Below are positions 13,190 through 26,090 of a DNA stretch of 64,000 bases, one piece after another; position 1 is the stretch's first letter, and every line of letters begins with the position of its first letter. Origin of the DNA: Amblyornis subalaris. Its lineage: Eukaryota > Chordata > Aves > Passeriformes > Ptilonorhynchidae. The notes beneath the pieces are model-generated. The model was not told where the DNA came from, searched no databases, and saw only the letters and a program-made list of their open reading frames with translations. A program made the position numbers and the translations under genes. Location: the NCBI GenBank assembly GCA_018881555.1, contig JACAXG010000070.1, forward strand, positions 1,302,001 to 1,366,000, given 5' to 3'.

Positions 13190-14820
13190 CATTGCTATGT
13201 TCTCGTGTGCTGCGTATGATCCGATGGGTCTTTTTGTTCTTTTATGTGGACATAAGTTCACCAGAAACTCAAATACGTCTAACTTGTCAAGCGAGGACAG
13301 ATCTCCCAAGACAAAATGCCTTCTGCCCTGAATGCTTGCACAGCCTAGCCCCGGATTGTATGTTTGTATGTTTGTGATTGTATGTTTGTCGAGATCACAC
13401 GTGGCCCTATGACTTCATCATCACGAATATTCCCAAGCATTAGGGCAAACTATTGCATTCGGGGAATAACAAAACACCCACAGCATTCCACAAACACCAG
13501 CACTGCTGGGAACCCCAGCAGCCAAGCATACCCCCCCACATGCCCCAGCATGCCTACACCACCATTTAGAACGTGCGAGCAGCTCCGTGTGTGTGCGCCG
13601 TGCCCTATGGACTCTGTCTGGAAACCCTGCACAGCCCCATGATCTGCCTGCCTTGGAGGAGGTGGTGTTCAGAGAGCCACGCCTGTGGAGCAAATATCTG
13701 TTGCTGTGAGGCATCCTTCTGTCACATGGGCTGCCAGAAGGAGTCACAACAGGTTGGAAAGATACCATCCTCCTTGCTTATCACTTACAGTGAGCCTGAG
13801 TCAGTGACCGAGGTGATGTGGGTGCCCCATGTTACCACGCAGCAGCTGGCTCCCTAATGTGTATGGCAAGAGCCGGAACAGCGGTGTGCACATCCCCTGA
13901 GAAATGTACCCAGGCCTCCTTCAGCCCTACAGTGAAGATCACCTTCTGCTTATGGCAGTGTCCAATCGAGCACAGGGATCTCTGTGTCCTGTGTCTGCAC
14001 GCTGCATGAACGAGACGCAGAATGGTTTCACCCTGAGATCCTGAAAGCTGCAAGACTCATGTAAGCTAGTGCCAAATACTTCTCTGTGAAAACCAAACCC
14101 TGGGGTTGGATTTGGGGCATGAACAGTTTTCGAAGATTCCCGCGACATATCAATGTGGGTTTCATTTGGTACATAAATCCATACACAAGGAGAATGGTCC
14201 CATCTGCCGTCTTCAGACAGTTGCCCAATGTCCTATTGGAAAGTTCTCAGAATGATGTTATTATGGGAGGGATAAAAATCTCCAGAGATGAGTCGTGAAT
14301 TCAGCTTATTCCTGACTATGTACACCTTTCAGAACAAAACTAATTCTAATATTTCTTTAGACAGGACTAGCAGTCACCCCCATAAAATTCTGGAGTAGAT
14401 GTTCGTTTCATGTCAGTGGAGGGGAAAGCAAAGTCTGGCCGTTGTGTTGAGCTATGTCATACCTATGTGGCTGCGTGTCACCAATGCTACAAACCGGCAG
14501 GTCTGTTCACACTGCACTTGCACTCTGGACTCTGGTTCGTAGCTGTATCCTCTTTGCCTCCAGCCCAAACAGTACATGCTGTTACTGGGGTGTCCTTTTT
14601 AATAACAGAGCATGCCAAAAGCTCCTTAGCAACCCCTTGAGATCGAGTGACGACGTAACATTGAGTATCTGCAGAAAGGGAGTATGTGCAAGGCCTGTAG
14701 GTGCCCTAAGGATTGCGCACATCTTTGGACAGGCTCGCCTCAGGGTATGATGCACTGCAGTTGCCATCTCCAGTGTATGCTGTTAGGTCCACCTACTCCG
14801 CCTGGGGTTTGAGTGGTTAA
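13190..14820. other. Unclassified CpG-enriched segment
   Basis: CpG dinucleotides are frequent here (TCGAGATCACACGTGG, GCGCCGTGC, CCCGCGACATATC, TCGAGTGACGACGTAAC), whereas the flanking DNA has few. There is no long open frame and no recognisable protein. The higher CpG content would fit a relatively young insertion such as a solo LTR or another repeat. I could not find convincing TG...CA termini or a target-site duplication, so no family is assigned and the edges are rough. Confidence 0.35.
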
Positions 14821-17800
14821 GTGACTTGGAGTTTTTCACGGCTCAGGATGTTTCCTGTGTATTCCCTCTGCTGGTATGTTGTTAGAAGGGTCAGGCATTA
14901 ATTTGTGTGGTTTTATAATTGATGTGCCTGCACCTGAAGGTCACAACAACAATTTGCACCAGTAAAAATGGAGCACTCAGAGGAAAGCCTTGCTCATTTT
15001 CTGCACCACAAGGGAAATCTCTGGACCCTGCACATGACTCAGACATGGTCCACAGCAACTGCAGGATTCTGGCATCAGCCTGGTGATTTTGCGGGGTTGC
15101 CTATTGTGCTCTAATCACCTGCTCCCATGGGCAGCTGCACCAGCGTGACAGGTTTTCCTGCCTCTTCAAAACACAGCGCTGGCCAATGGGTATGGGCAGA
15201 ACTTACTGTTTACATTTTTCTGCATGGCGGACATGTCCTGTTTGTCTGTGGGAAACTGCAGCCTGGGAGGAAGTGGTGATTTCCTTGTACGTCCTGTGTT
15301 ACCTTTTCATTCCATCTTCACTCTAAATCTCAGGACTGAGATTTTCCAATTGACCAAAAGGCTTTGAAATTCACATCCCCAGCACCTTCATGCAAGAACC
15401 ACAAGCTAAAATGCTCCTCAGTGCTTCTAACACACTCAGATGCTTCAAAGCAGCCTTCAGAGTGGGGATTACATCCGATAGCAGTGACCAGAAAAGCCGG
15501 TGTTGGCAGTAGGGAGGACCCAAAGAATGGTTCCCTTCACCCGAAATTGAGTAAGGCAGATCCCGAGAAGAAGAAATCCTAACACATATGTGCAGCTCTC
15601 CAAGACATAGAGGGTCCAGCAAACCTCAGTGCCAGGGGCTCACTGGGCCTGTTCCTTTCCTTGTCAATCATTGAACTTGGGAGTGAGGCCCAAAGAAAGG
15701 CAGGTAGGTTTCATGGCAACTTTAGCCTCTGCTCACCAGGGTTAGCAGATGAACACGTTGCAGTGACAGTACCATGAGCAAAGCAAGGAGCCTGTTAGCC
15801 TGCTGTCAAACACATAGTGGTAAATTAAATTACTCCAGCCCAAAAGCCAGCCTCATTTGCTTGAGGGCTGCCATCAAGATTTGATGCTGATGCGAGAAAG
15901 CAAGGTGCAGGAGATGAAAAGTTCCTCCACAGCCCTCAGGAAGGTCCTATCTTCCTAGACTGCATCCTGAGCTACTCTGGGCCTGCATACGAGTGCATAG
16001 CATGCCCACCTGAGTAAAGAAGTTGTAGAGCATGGTGCTTTTATAACGGCAAGGACACACAAATGCATACAACATTTATGGGTGTCTTTCTAATGCTCTG
16101 GTGTTTTCCTGGACCAGGTGGAATATGGAGAGAGGATTGGCAGCCCTCTGGGGACCACACAGACAGGGACGCTGTTTCACTCACTTGGTATCTGCAAGGA
16201 GACAAAATGAGTCTGATAGTATCAACAGAAGCTCTAATTAATGTTTTGTCTGCCAGACAAAACCCCCCTGGAACCAAAAAGAGAGACCTGGAAACTCCAA
16301 ATTACAAGGGTGATACAGGGTGACAGCTTGAGAGGGATAGAGAAAAATCCAGTAGACTGTAGACTTGATTTGTACAAGAATTGCATGCATCCAGTACCTG
16401 TCTCCAGCCAAGGAATGTGAGATTGCCTGGCTCACCCAGCCTGGTCTTCAATTCTCACAGGCACTACATTTCAGAAATATATTGAATTCCATTTTAAAAG
16501 GGGAGTATTTGCCTGGAGTAGAGGTCTGTTTCAGCGCCCATTTACTGAACACAACCCTTGCAGGGTCATGGCATGTTTAACAGAGGTCATGAGCTCATTG
16601 GAAAAGTGATTGCAGAAGTGGAGCTTTGGCAAGAGTTTGGGTAACATCAGAAGTAGTATTGAGCCTCCTTCAAATTTCCCTCCTAATTTGCTGTCCTTGC
16701 CCTCACGTGCATCACCTTTGTGCCTTTCACGATGGAAGAGGCAGCATGCATGCTTCTGTAGCTACCCATTGTTTGCTTATTTTTTTATGACCCGTTTACC
16801 TTAAAATTATCTCGGTCTATTCCCAGTCTCCACAGATCAGCCTGAAAGTTACCATGTAAATCAGAGCTCTCCTCATTGTATATACACAGACAGGGAGCAA
16901 TAAAGAAGCCATAAAAAGAAATTTGGCACTTTTTCAGCTTATCATCTAGGTGTAATTGGACATTCTTTACACAAGAAAGAAGCTGATCTCTTGCCTATAT
17001 TATTTGCATGGAAGAGTTGAAGCTACATGGGGTTTTAAGGTGGAAAATTCATGCAAAAGCAAGAAGTGAATGGCACAGAGAGGTCTATTGGCCCAATTGT
17101 CAGGTCTAGGTTTCACCCTGGCTCACCCCTGCATGGAAAGGAAAAACATGTCTCTTCTCTCTATGGTGCTGGGTGGACGAAAGAGTTCAGAGCAGCAGGG
17201 CCCCTGATTTACAGCCCAGCTGTCCTCACTCAGAGGACATGATCAAAGCATCCTGCGATTCCCCACTGGAGTGATGGGAAGAAACGGCCGACTGGCTATC
17301 TGCTTGGCATGTTCAGCTCTAGCATGAGGCCAAGGCAAGTGCTTTGTTTTCATGGACCAGAGCTTCTCAGAGTGGCTGCTGAGAGGAAGTGGCTGAAAAC
17401 TAATTCTCAATTAAGTTGTGGAACCAGTAGGTGGGAAGTTCCACGCAGGCCAAAAGCCCATAATCTCGTCTAGAGATGACTTTTGTTAACAAAGAAAAGG
17501 GTTTGTGATGTCCTGTCCAAAAATTTCCTGGTGTACCCTGGAGGAGGTCATGACCCCTGAAAACTTGTGTTCCTCTCCTACTGAGGGTTGATACACCCAT
17601 TTGGAGACCCAGCTACCAGAACATGAGCAGATCCCCGACCAGAGGTATAAAACAGCAATATGGGACGCAGCTCTCTATGTTGAGCACAGGACCAGGCCAA
17701 GGTCCTGTATGGTTATGGGATATGTGTGCATGAGGTCACAAGTCATGAGCCCAGGCTGAGCTCAGAGCAGAGATGGCTGTGGTCTCCTCAGTCCTTCACT

Positions 17801-20800
17801 GCAGCAAGGAGCGCGAGGACATCTCCAGAGACATGGCTTGACAGGGACAGTCCCCTTATGATCCTGGAGAAAAGATGTAAGGCATAGCACATGCCTGGTG
17901 CTGTGCTATTTCCGGAACACGNGGCCAAAGGGGTTTCTTGGGATTCAAGGGCAGGGCTTGCACATGTGTATGCTGCCAACCTGAGTTACATGGCACGATG
18001 CCACAGACCCCTCACATAGGCTGGCTCACCAGACCTGGCTCACCTCTCAATGCCTGCTTGGAAAAGGAAGGGTACCCATAGTAAACAGGTAAGAAAACTG
18101 GCCGAAAGGACCCTGGTGAGAGCAATTCTGCTCCCTCCCTGCAACCCCAGCAGCACCTACTCTAGCACAACATGGTGTTGTATGTTGGATTATTTGATCT
18201 TTGGGACTGTCTTGAGGGGAAAAGCAAAGAACAGCATTTGTGGAAATGCCGCGCAGCCTGCCACCAAAGAGGCGGCTCGGGGGCAGCCTCAGGAGGTGCC
18301 ACTCTGTGGCTGGCATGGCTACAGAGCATGTGGGCTGCATAAGGATACTGGGTATCCTGCGTGGGGGAGGCTGCAAAGGAAGCTGATTAGTGCCTGGAGG
18401 GGTGATTGACCTTCCCTTATGAACCTGGGGAAGGGGTGATTAGTGGAAAAAGAGACTGTGATTTGGGGACATGTCTATATGGGTTATGGGAAATAAGGAA
18501 TCCTTGAGTCACCAAAATGACAGATCCAGCCAGAAGGGATATGTAGAGGACAGTCACTGTGGTGGATACTTCTTGGACATATGTTGTATGGAGGTGGTCT
18601 TCCGGGACAGGGGTAGCTTTCACTCAGGGCCAGTCCTGCAAACCCAGCTGTGACTCCTCAGACTCCCGAGTTGGAAAATACAGCAAAACACGTAATTCCA
18701 CCTCCAGCATGTTTATTCCTTCAGTTCCTCCAGCCACCTCCTCACCCTTGCCTCTTAGCTCTAATCCTTCAGGTTTACATCACACTGCCTGCCAAGGGGA
18801 CTAGCTCTTGACCTGTACAGGAGCTTGCTTCTTTAGACTTGATCTCACCACCAGAGTCACAACCTGAAGCCCTAGCCACCTGCATGGCCACCCTTCCCTA
18901 ACATTACCGCCAGCCTGAAGGAAGTGGTTGAAATGTGACACCCACGCCTGGTCTTGACCCCTGGCGTTGCCATTTCCAGTTTTATTCAGTATGGTTTCCT
19001 GGATAAACAGATGGATTTTCCTCTCCTGACCCTTCATAAATATTATTTCAAGGGTGCCTTTGAAATTGTACAAACAATCACGTTTTCCACCTTCACACAA
19101 TATTTTTTGCTGTCCTTCAATATGCAGATGGGTCTTCTTAGTCCCTGCCTGTGTTAACATTCTTCTCCAGTGGCTCTCACTTCTGTTTACCCCTTAAGCA
19201 ACAGGTTATTGCCCTCCAGTCACAGTCTTGAATTTCTTGCTTCCCAAACAATTTCATTGTATTTCAGTCGCAGCCATGACTGAGGGATTCTCACAGCGTT
19301 GGAGGCCTGTGCCTTCCTCGCAGAGATATCAAGGATCCTTTCAAAAGGCCCAGCCTGACTAGGTTTTTTTCTTTGAAAAACTAAAATGCTAAATTTGGAT
19401 GTCTTACATTACTGTAGGATACAAGCACGTGAGGGGACACCTGCCCCTACATGCCTGAAAGCTCATCTTTTTTTCCTAATCCTGTGATTTGGTCCAAGAA
19501 AAAGGTATACTTTCTCCCCATGACAATTTATTTATTTATATTATCTACCACAGATATAATACAAGTATGGAAGACTGTAAACGTGAAGGGCCGGGGTGAG
19601 GCAGCAGAAGCAGTCACCCCATCTGTATTTCAGAATTTAGTGCAACCATAAAAAACATTCCCGATATCAGCAATGACTGCATCATCGTCATCATAAAGGC
19701 ACTGAGAAGTCAAGCGAAAACAACCACAAAGAGGAGTCTCAAAGGCCTCCAAATTTTGCCAACTTACCACTACTGCTCTTTTTTTTGTACTTATTAGCTG
19801 CCACCCCGTCTTGAGTAACCTTCTGAAGGTTGGAGAAGCGTGGCAGTCAGAGGCTGTTTTTCCTCTGTTCTCATCTTCTCCTTGAAGACCTTTGCTCCCT
19901 CAGCAAATCCTAACAAACTTATATGGCACTTGAATGAACAGCTTAACTGTAAACACAGAGCAGGACCAAAGGTGAGATAAACAGGAGCCCAGCAGCTCTC
20001 AATGATCCGGGAACAAGGGGCAGAGTTGACGTTCAAGAATTGGACTGAGACTGATGTTTGCTTGCCCCTGAGNTCACAGAATGTTGTTTTGAGGACCCTT
20101 TCCATGGGGTTCCTGTAGGAAATTCACTGCCTGTTAAAAGCAAAGTGGAAGAGAAGAACAAAATGAACTCCATAGCTCAGACCATTGATTGACCCTCTGA
20201 CATGCTTGCCCACTGCCTGGTCATCCATCACGCTGGCCTCATTAGCAGGAATGGGGTCCTCCTGTATTTTGTGCTCCCTCTGCTAGTACAGCTCCCTGGG
20301 ACAGGAGTTTCCCTTCACCAGGCTTGCACAACAAACAGACCTGGGGAGAATCAGTGGAAATACTTACTAATAGATAACCATTGTTTTTCTAAGAGCAGAT
20401 TTGCATTGCTTTTAGCAATATTTGACACAGTCAGCTTCAAAACACTTGCTCTGGACCAGGAACATGAAAAAGCTCAGCAGGACTGCACCGAGAGGGTGCC
20501 TCATTCCTTGCAGAGAAGACTGGGATTATTTGTTGCTTCCTAACAGCCAGCACTACCTGCAAGACCTGAGCTCATCTGCCTTCCCCCCAACACCTCCATG
20601 AATGCATGTGGCTTCACGGTGAAGTGAAAAGTGTGCAAAGGGCCAAGCTGTAAGGCCAGGATGACTTGACCAGGTGACATATGCTTGGAGTGCTGCATCT
20701 CACCTGTCTGCAGATGTGCCAGCAGCGTGTTGCTGAAGCTGCTTCTGCATTATGTTATTTGCCTCCATAGCCCACCCAGCATGGCTACACCTGAAACCAG

Positions 20801-21123
20801 TGCCTGCAGACAGAGCAGGCTGGGATAGTTTTAAACACAGCTTTTTGTCCTAAAAATATTTTGATTAAAAGCATTGTTTTTAATAACCAGATAGGAATAT
20901 TAATGGAAATTTCCCTGGCAAAATATGTCAATATGGGCATCTTCTTTTTTCTGGGTTGAGAAATACATATTCATAAATTTAAAAAATTCAAAATTTTATC
21001 CCAGTTTTCATTGTAATGCTTTTTAGCTTAATGAGAGCTCCTCAGCATGCACATCACCTTATGAAAGACTTGAAATATTGATGTTTTATTTCCTTTCTTA
21101 AATCATGATGGACAGCTGCTATT

Positions 21124-21299
21124 TAGTACTAATTAAAACACCTTATCTTTTTTCACAGATCAAAGTGTCTCCTGTTTGTTTTGTAATGAAGAAGTTTGAC
21201 ACTTTTCTTGTTTGACTTTTTGTCAGACTGTTTCATTACAAAACAAACAAAAGTCACTTTGATCTGTGGAGACAGATAAGATTTTTTTAATTAGTACTA
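21124..21299. repeat. Large imperfect palindrome (about 77-nt arms)
   Basis: The left arm begins TAGTACTAATTAAAA near 21,125 and runs to TTTGACA near 21,202. The right arm, from about TGTCAGACTG near 21,222 to TTTTAATTAGTACTA at 21,298, is its reverse complement at roughly 80 percent identity. Shared 10- to 20-nt blocks include CACAGATCAAAGTG and TGTTTGTTTTGTAATGAA. The spacer is about 20 nt and T-rich. The structure resembles a hairpin MITE or one of the ancient amniote palindromic repeats preserved as noncoding elements. No transposase or protein is present. Confidence 0.85.
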
Positions 21300-21859
21300 T
21301 ATAACAGCTGCCCTTAATTGTGCTTATAAATAGAAGAATGGAAAGCTTCAAATCTCTTGCCACATTATGCACTAAAACTTAGTCCTAAAACAGTCAGCAA
21401 TCACTGTAAAACACAAAAAGGACCTTAATTAGGATTTCTAACTGATGCTTTGAAATTCCAGGATGTAAATGAAATTCAAAATGTAAAACCCCAAATCTCA
21501 AAACTGGAAACTATGAGAATCTATTTTGCAAGAAAATCCAAAAAAGAAGTGATTTGGATTGCAAATACCTTTCAGAATTACTCTTCACATGGACAAGTTG
21601 AGGGTCTTGCCCTGAAAATCAGCAGNCAATGGCTAAGAACTAACATCATTGATCCAACTTTTTGGCATGTTAGGACGACCTGTGGCCTTGGTGTTCCCCC
21701 AGCTCCTCTTTACTTCTGGACATTGAAATAGCCACATCTGTTAGATGCGTATCTGCTGCTCTGTATGAACATTGCCTTGAGAAGCAGTCCCATTCTTGAC
21801 TGGCACCTCATTGTACTGCAGATGAAGAGTAATGAAGCATCTTTTGGCAAGAAGACAGC

Positions 21860-21898
21860 ACCTGTTTCCTGTTGCGTTCCTGTTTCCTGTTGCATTCC
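21860..21898. repeat. Short tandem duplication, about 20-bp unit
   Basis: Two copies of a CCTGTTTCCTGTTGC(G/A)TT unit lie head to tail and differ at one position. This is a simple minisatellite-scale duplication. Confidence 0.75.
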
Positions 21899-24800
21899 CA
21901 CATTTTGAATCAGCCTTTCCAGAGATGATTGCCTGTGAATTTATTCCCCCTAACTCCAGCTTGGGCACCACTTTCAAACATCAGAACCTTTGGTTCTCTG
22001 CACTAGCTCTGTACCAAATTTTGGGCCAAAGCCAGAGTTTCAGCCCTTCTCTCCAGACCAAATCAGTCTGGGTGCTGGCTGCCTAAGGGAACTGTTTCAT
22101 GCTTTCTGGTGGTGGCTGCTCACAGCAGCAGTGATTCACCCCAAAAATTTCTGTCTCAAGGGAATGCCGATGTCTGCGGCAGATGGGCATCTTTCCTGCA
22201 GCTGACTCCTACCCATGGAGCTTGCCCCTGCAGAGAGACAGAGGAATGACTCCCAGTTTTCCCATCTCCAAAGGCCAGAGGCACATCTCATTTCAGTCAA
22301 CTCCGCAGAACAAAACCACACACGCCAAATACAACCCTCACAGCTGCAAGCACCGAAGAAGGTGGTCCGTCNCACTGATGCAGAGGTCCCCAGCACAGCT
22401 AAAGGACCTGCTCCAGAGGAANGGGTGTATGGAAATGGGAGGGATGGCAAGGGAAAGCAGCAGCATCTGTGCCAGCAGCACATCTCTGCCAGCAGCCAGC
22501 ACCACTTTCTCCATGGGAGGTATTAAAACCCTTGTAGTGGACAGTTATGCAATAGGCTTCCTCGTCTAGCTCGCAGCAATTATTGTCATGCAAGATGAAG
22601 ATTTCTATCCCATGTAGGTTTTTAGCCCAGCTGGTGTAGGGGTGGATGATATTTTTATTGCTTCTGTATGGAAAATGTGAGAGTAGTATCTTCCCAAGCT
22701 CTTGGCCCCAGTCGTACTTTCAAACAGCAAATTCCACAGGTTACATACTGTGTAACACAGTGTGTTCCTTTATTAGTATTTCAGGTACAGTATTTTAAGT
22801 CATGATCTTTTTCTTTCTCATTCTGGTATTTTAATAAAGAGTAAATTCCAGGATCTTATGTGCCTTCTCCCTGCCAATATTCTTTTCATTCCCATGTCAC
22901 ATCTCTCTCACTAAATTAATTGTCCTAATCTTTCCTTTGTGAAATCCTTTTAGGTCTTCTAATAATTTGTATCAACTATCTTTAGACATCTTCTATTTCT
23001 GATGTGTCTTTCAGAAAAGTGACAAAATCTGAGTACATCGTTTCAAATGTAGACATAATTTTGATTCACAGGAAGGTATCATAATACAGCATTTTCAGTG
23101 CTAGCTATTGTGATTGCTACTGCTCAAGGAGCCTGAAAANGACCTTGATGTTTTCCTGAGTAAGAAATAAATAATTTAGGGCCTGTCATGTTATATAAGT
23201 GGCTTAAATTGATCTTTCATGTTGCATTACCTTGTACCTACCCATGCTGAAATTAAACTGCCAGCTGCTTGTTCTGGAGATCCTCCCTTTCTCCTCTTTT
23301 TGAGTGCTCTCAGCAACATGCATTGTCTTCCAACACNAATACCCAGGGCCCAGAGGTGCAGCAGATGCCACACAGCCTTCTGGCAGCCTCACAGTGAAGA
23401 GTGGTGGGTAACAGACCCGCCATCCTCCACCCACTGCTGCGGAAGCGGCCGCTGAGTGTTGCTGCTACACCACACACAGGTCTGCGGGGAAGGTGATGTG
23501 AGCCCACAAAGAATGGCTGCTGTCTGAGGGGCTGAACCCTTACCTCTGCATGCCCACAGGGATCCTCAGGCACTTTTTGTCCAGCTTTCTTCTTAATACC
23601 TGCTCAGTACCAGCCATAACTTTTCTTCCAGTCCTCTCTTCCACAGGCCTTGGGAATTGCTGAACAAGGTAACACATATCTCTTGAAAGTCAGCCAATCC
23701 CAACTTGAGAGCGCAAGGCTCAGAGATTCCACTCCATTGCTGTATATTTCTCCATGGGTCAAACTAGAATTTGGCACATCACCCTAGCGNCACACAACAG
23801 GTCTCTCACCTGTTGAAGTTGCTTGTGGGACTGCCCATCTCTTTATGTTTGCTGCTGGTTTTTAATTGTGACAGGGACTCAGCCCAGGCTGGAGGAGTTG
23901 CATCAGCAAAGCTGAGAGCAATGGAAAGTGATTTGGCTGAACCTGGATCAGGAAAGCTCGATACATTCTTTACAGTGACAAGAAAGAGCAGAGTTNGGAA
24001 GACAATTAGCAAAGGACTTACAGCTCATCAAGATTTATCTCTTGGTACTAACTCTTGGTGCCTTGAAAGGGGCTTCATTAGAGTTGTTTATGTTAGAGTT
24101 GTCTAAACTCTCAGTAGTTATAAATCAGCATTGCTCCAATTAATTCAATGAAACTGTCAATTGACACCAGATAAGCATATCGTTTGTAATACATTCTTGA
24201 ATTCAACCAGATCACCTTCTTTTCATAAATACCTGCCTGGTAGTTTTCCCTCCAGGAGNCCTGCAGGCCTTTCCTTCTGGAATCCAGCAGACTCCCTGTC
24301 ATTGCTGTCTCTCTGGGCACAAAGTAACATCTGAGTGTTAGCCCCATAAAAAAAAAGGAGCACACATGGGGTTTTTTACAACAGAGACCTATTAGCAAGT
24401 CAAAGAAACAGCTTGGAATGGTGGAGGCACAAATGTAAGGAATCTGTGGTATTTGTAAGAAATGCAGATAGCAGATGATTTGACTTATTTCCAAATACTA
24501 CGGCAAATGTTCCTTTTAATGCACAGGGCTCTGCTCAGCCTATTGCATTGCCNGCAATAGCACTGTATTCAGGGATGGCCAGAGGAAAATACACAAACCT
24601 TCTTGTAAGCACTTCTTGCTCCATACAGCAAAGGGATAATGTTACTCCTTTCAGCAGCAGATTTCTGGGCACTTCGCAAACAGGGAATTCAGCATCAAGG
24701 AAACCCTCTGTGAGGCAATTAATTGGTGTTGCTGTACTAAGAGAGTGATTCAGTAGGTTACTACAGGACAGTGGAAAAGGCAAAAATTAAACTCCACTAA

Positions 24801-25984
24801 CCCACTTTCAGGCTGCAGCCTGTCACTTCTCCAGCCTTCAACTAGAAGCCAAAATCTTGGTTGCACTGGCTGCAATCTTCCCTTTTCATTGGCAGAATTA
24901 TACCTACATCTCTCACACCCCTAGTCCACACTCTAAACCTTACACTCTTGGTAGAAAGTCACCCAGAAGGACTCCTTTATTTGCTTTATATTTATATAAA
25001 ACCAAAGTTCCCCATGTCATCTGGCAGAGTGCAGCTTTCTGCTCTTTAGTTTCCTTTGGAAGTTTCCAGTGAAGACTCTTGAGGAGAGGAAGAAGTCCAA
25101 GTTCTCAGTGAGAGACTACTTGACACTACTTTGCTCCCGTTCAGGCAAAAGCTGGATAAATCACTGCAGTTCAATCTGAATCTCTTCTGTGTTTCTGGTG
25201 ATGATGTTTCAATTCAGCTCCTTATTTTAAAATACTGATTCTCATTCCAGGTGATTTCTGCTTTGCTGGCCTTCCTCTTTCCTATTCTCTACTTCACATA
25301 GATATTTCTGCTGTTTTTCTACTGTCCACTGCACTATATCTTCCAGGTCTTATCCATCTTAACCTAACTTTTTCCATTTTCTTTCTAATTCTTTCTTCAA
25401 GTTCAGTCTGAATTCAGTGTAAATTCTCTTGCCTGACTCCAGGGTGTCTGGATATTTGTTTCCTCTGATGCTGTTTGCTGCATCTTTCCTCACTGCTCAC
25501 CTGACTCTAGGTGGCATTACCTGTGTCTGTTCTCTGAGGTGTAGGAGCATTTTCTGCTTTATCCAAGTCCATAGCCTGACGACATTATGATTTCCTGGTG
25601 GGACAAATACTGGATACACTTGATTCTCAGTCTCTCTCCATGTCTTTACCCCATGCCTTAAGGTCCACAGGAATAGGATTAAGTTGCCTTGCAAGAAGAC
25701 ACATCGAAGCCACGTCTCTTCTCTGGATGCTAATAGGACGTAGGACCAGAGCCTGTACCACAGTGTACCTCTACCCGTAGTGTAAACCAGGTTTTCCTGA
25801 CTGTACTTGAACAATACTGAAAAAACTCCACTTATTCAGCTATCTTTACCATATCTTCTTACAATAACTTAAATCAGACATTGCATGTGAGAAGTGCTCA
25901 GCACCTCTAAACTTACAATCAAGTAATCGCTGAGCCAAGCAATGAGATAAGAGATAAGAGAAGGCCTCCATAACCAAAAATAAG

Positions 25985-26090
25985 TACAAAGATGGAGCCT
26001 GTAATCACACAGCAAGTTGGCATTAGGTTAGGTACAGCACTAGGTCTCCTGATTGTCGCCACTGGTGCCCTCACCACAGACTGTATGACA
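25985..26090 (+). repeat. MIR/CORE-SINE-like fragment
   Basis: The order AATCACACAGCAAG, then AGGTCTCCTGATT, then GTGCCCTCACCACAGACT follows the 3' half of the widespread amniote tRNA-derived SINE consensus ('ggtcacacagcaag... ggtctcctgactc... gtgccctaaccac'). The fragment is diverged and 5'-truncated. Edges are approximate. Confidence 0.5.

Larger units (their letters stand above)
12076..21123. other. Intergenic DNA, no gene seen
   Basis: No coding or RNA gene can be supported. The stretch contains a tight hairpin at 12,493-12,536, two copies of a GTGAACATTT unit near 13,147-13,173, a (TATGTTTG)n-like run at 13,350-13,392 and a block at about 13.2-14.8 kb with noticeably more CpG than its surroundings. 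The remainder is unremarkable. Single N bases are at 17,922 and 20,073. Confidence 0.7.
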
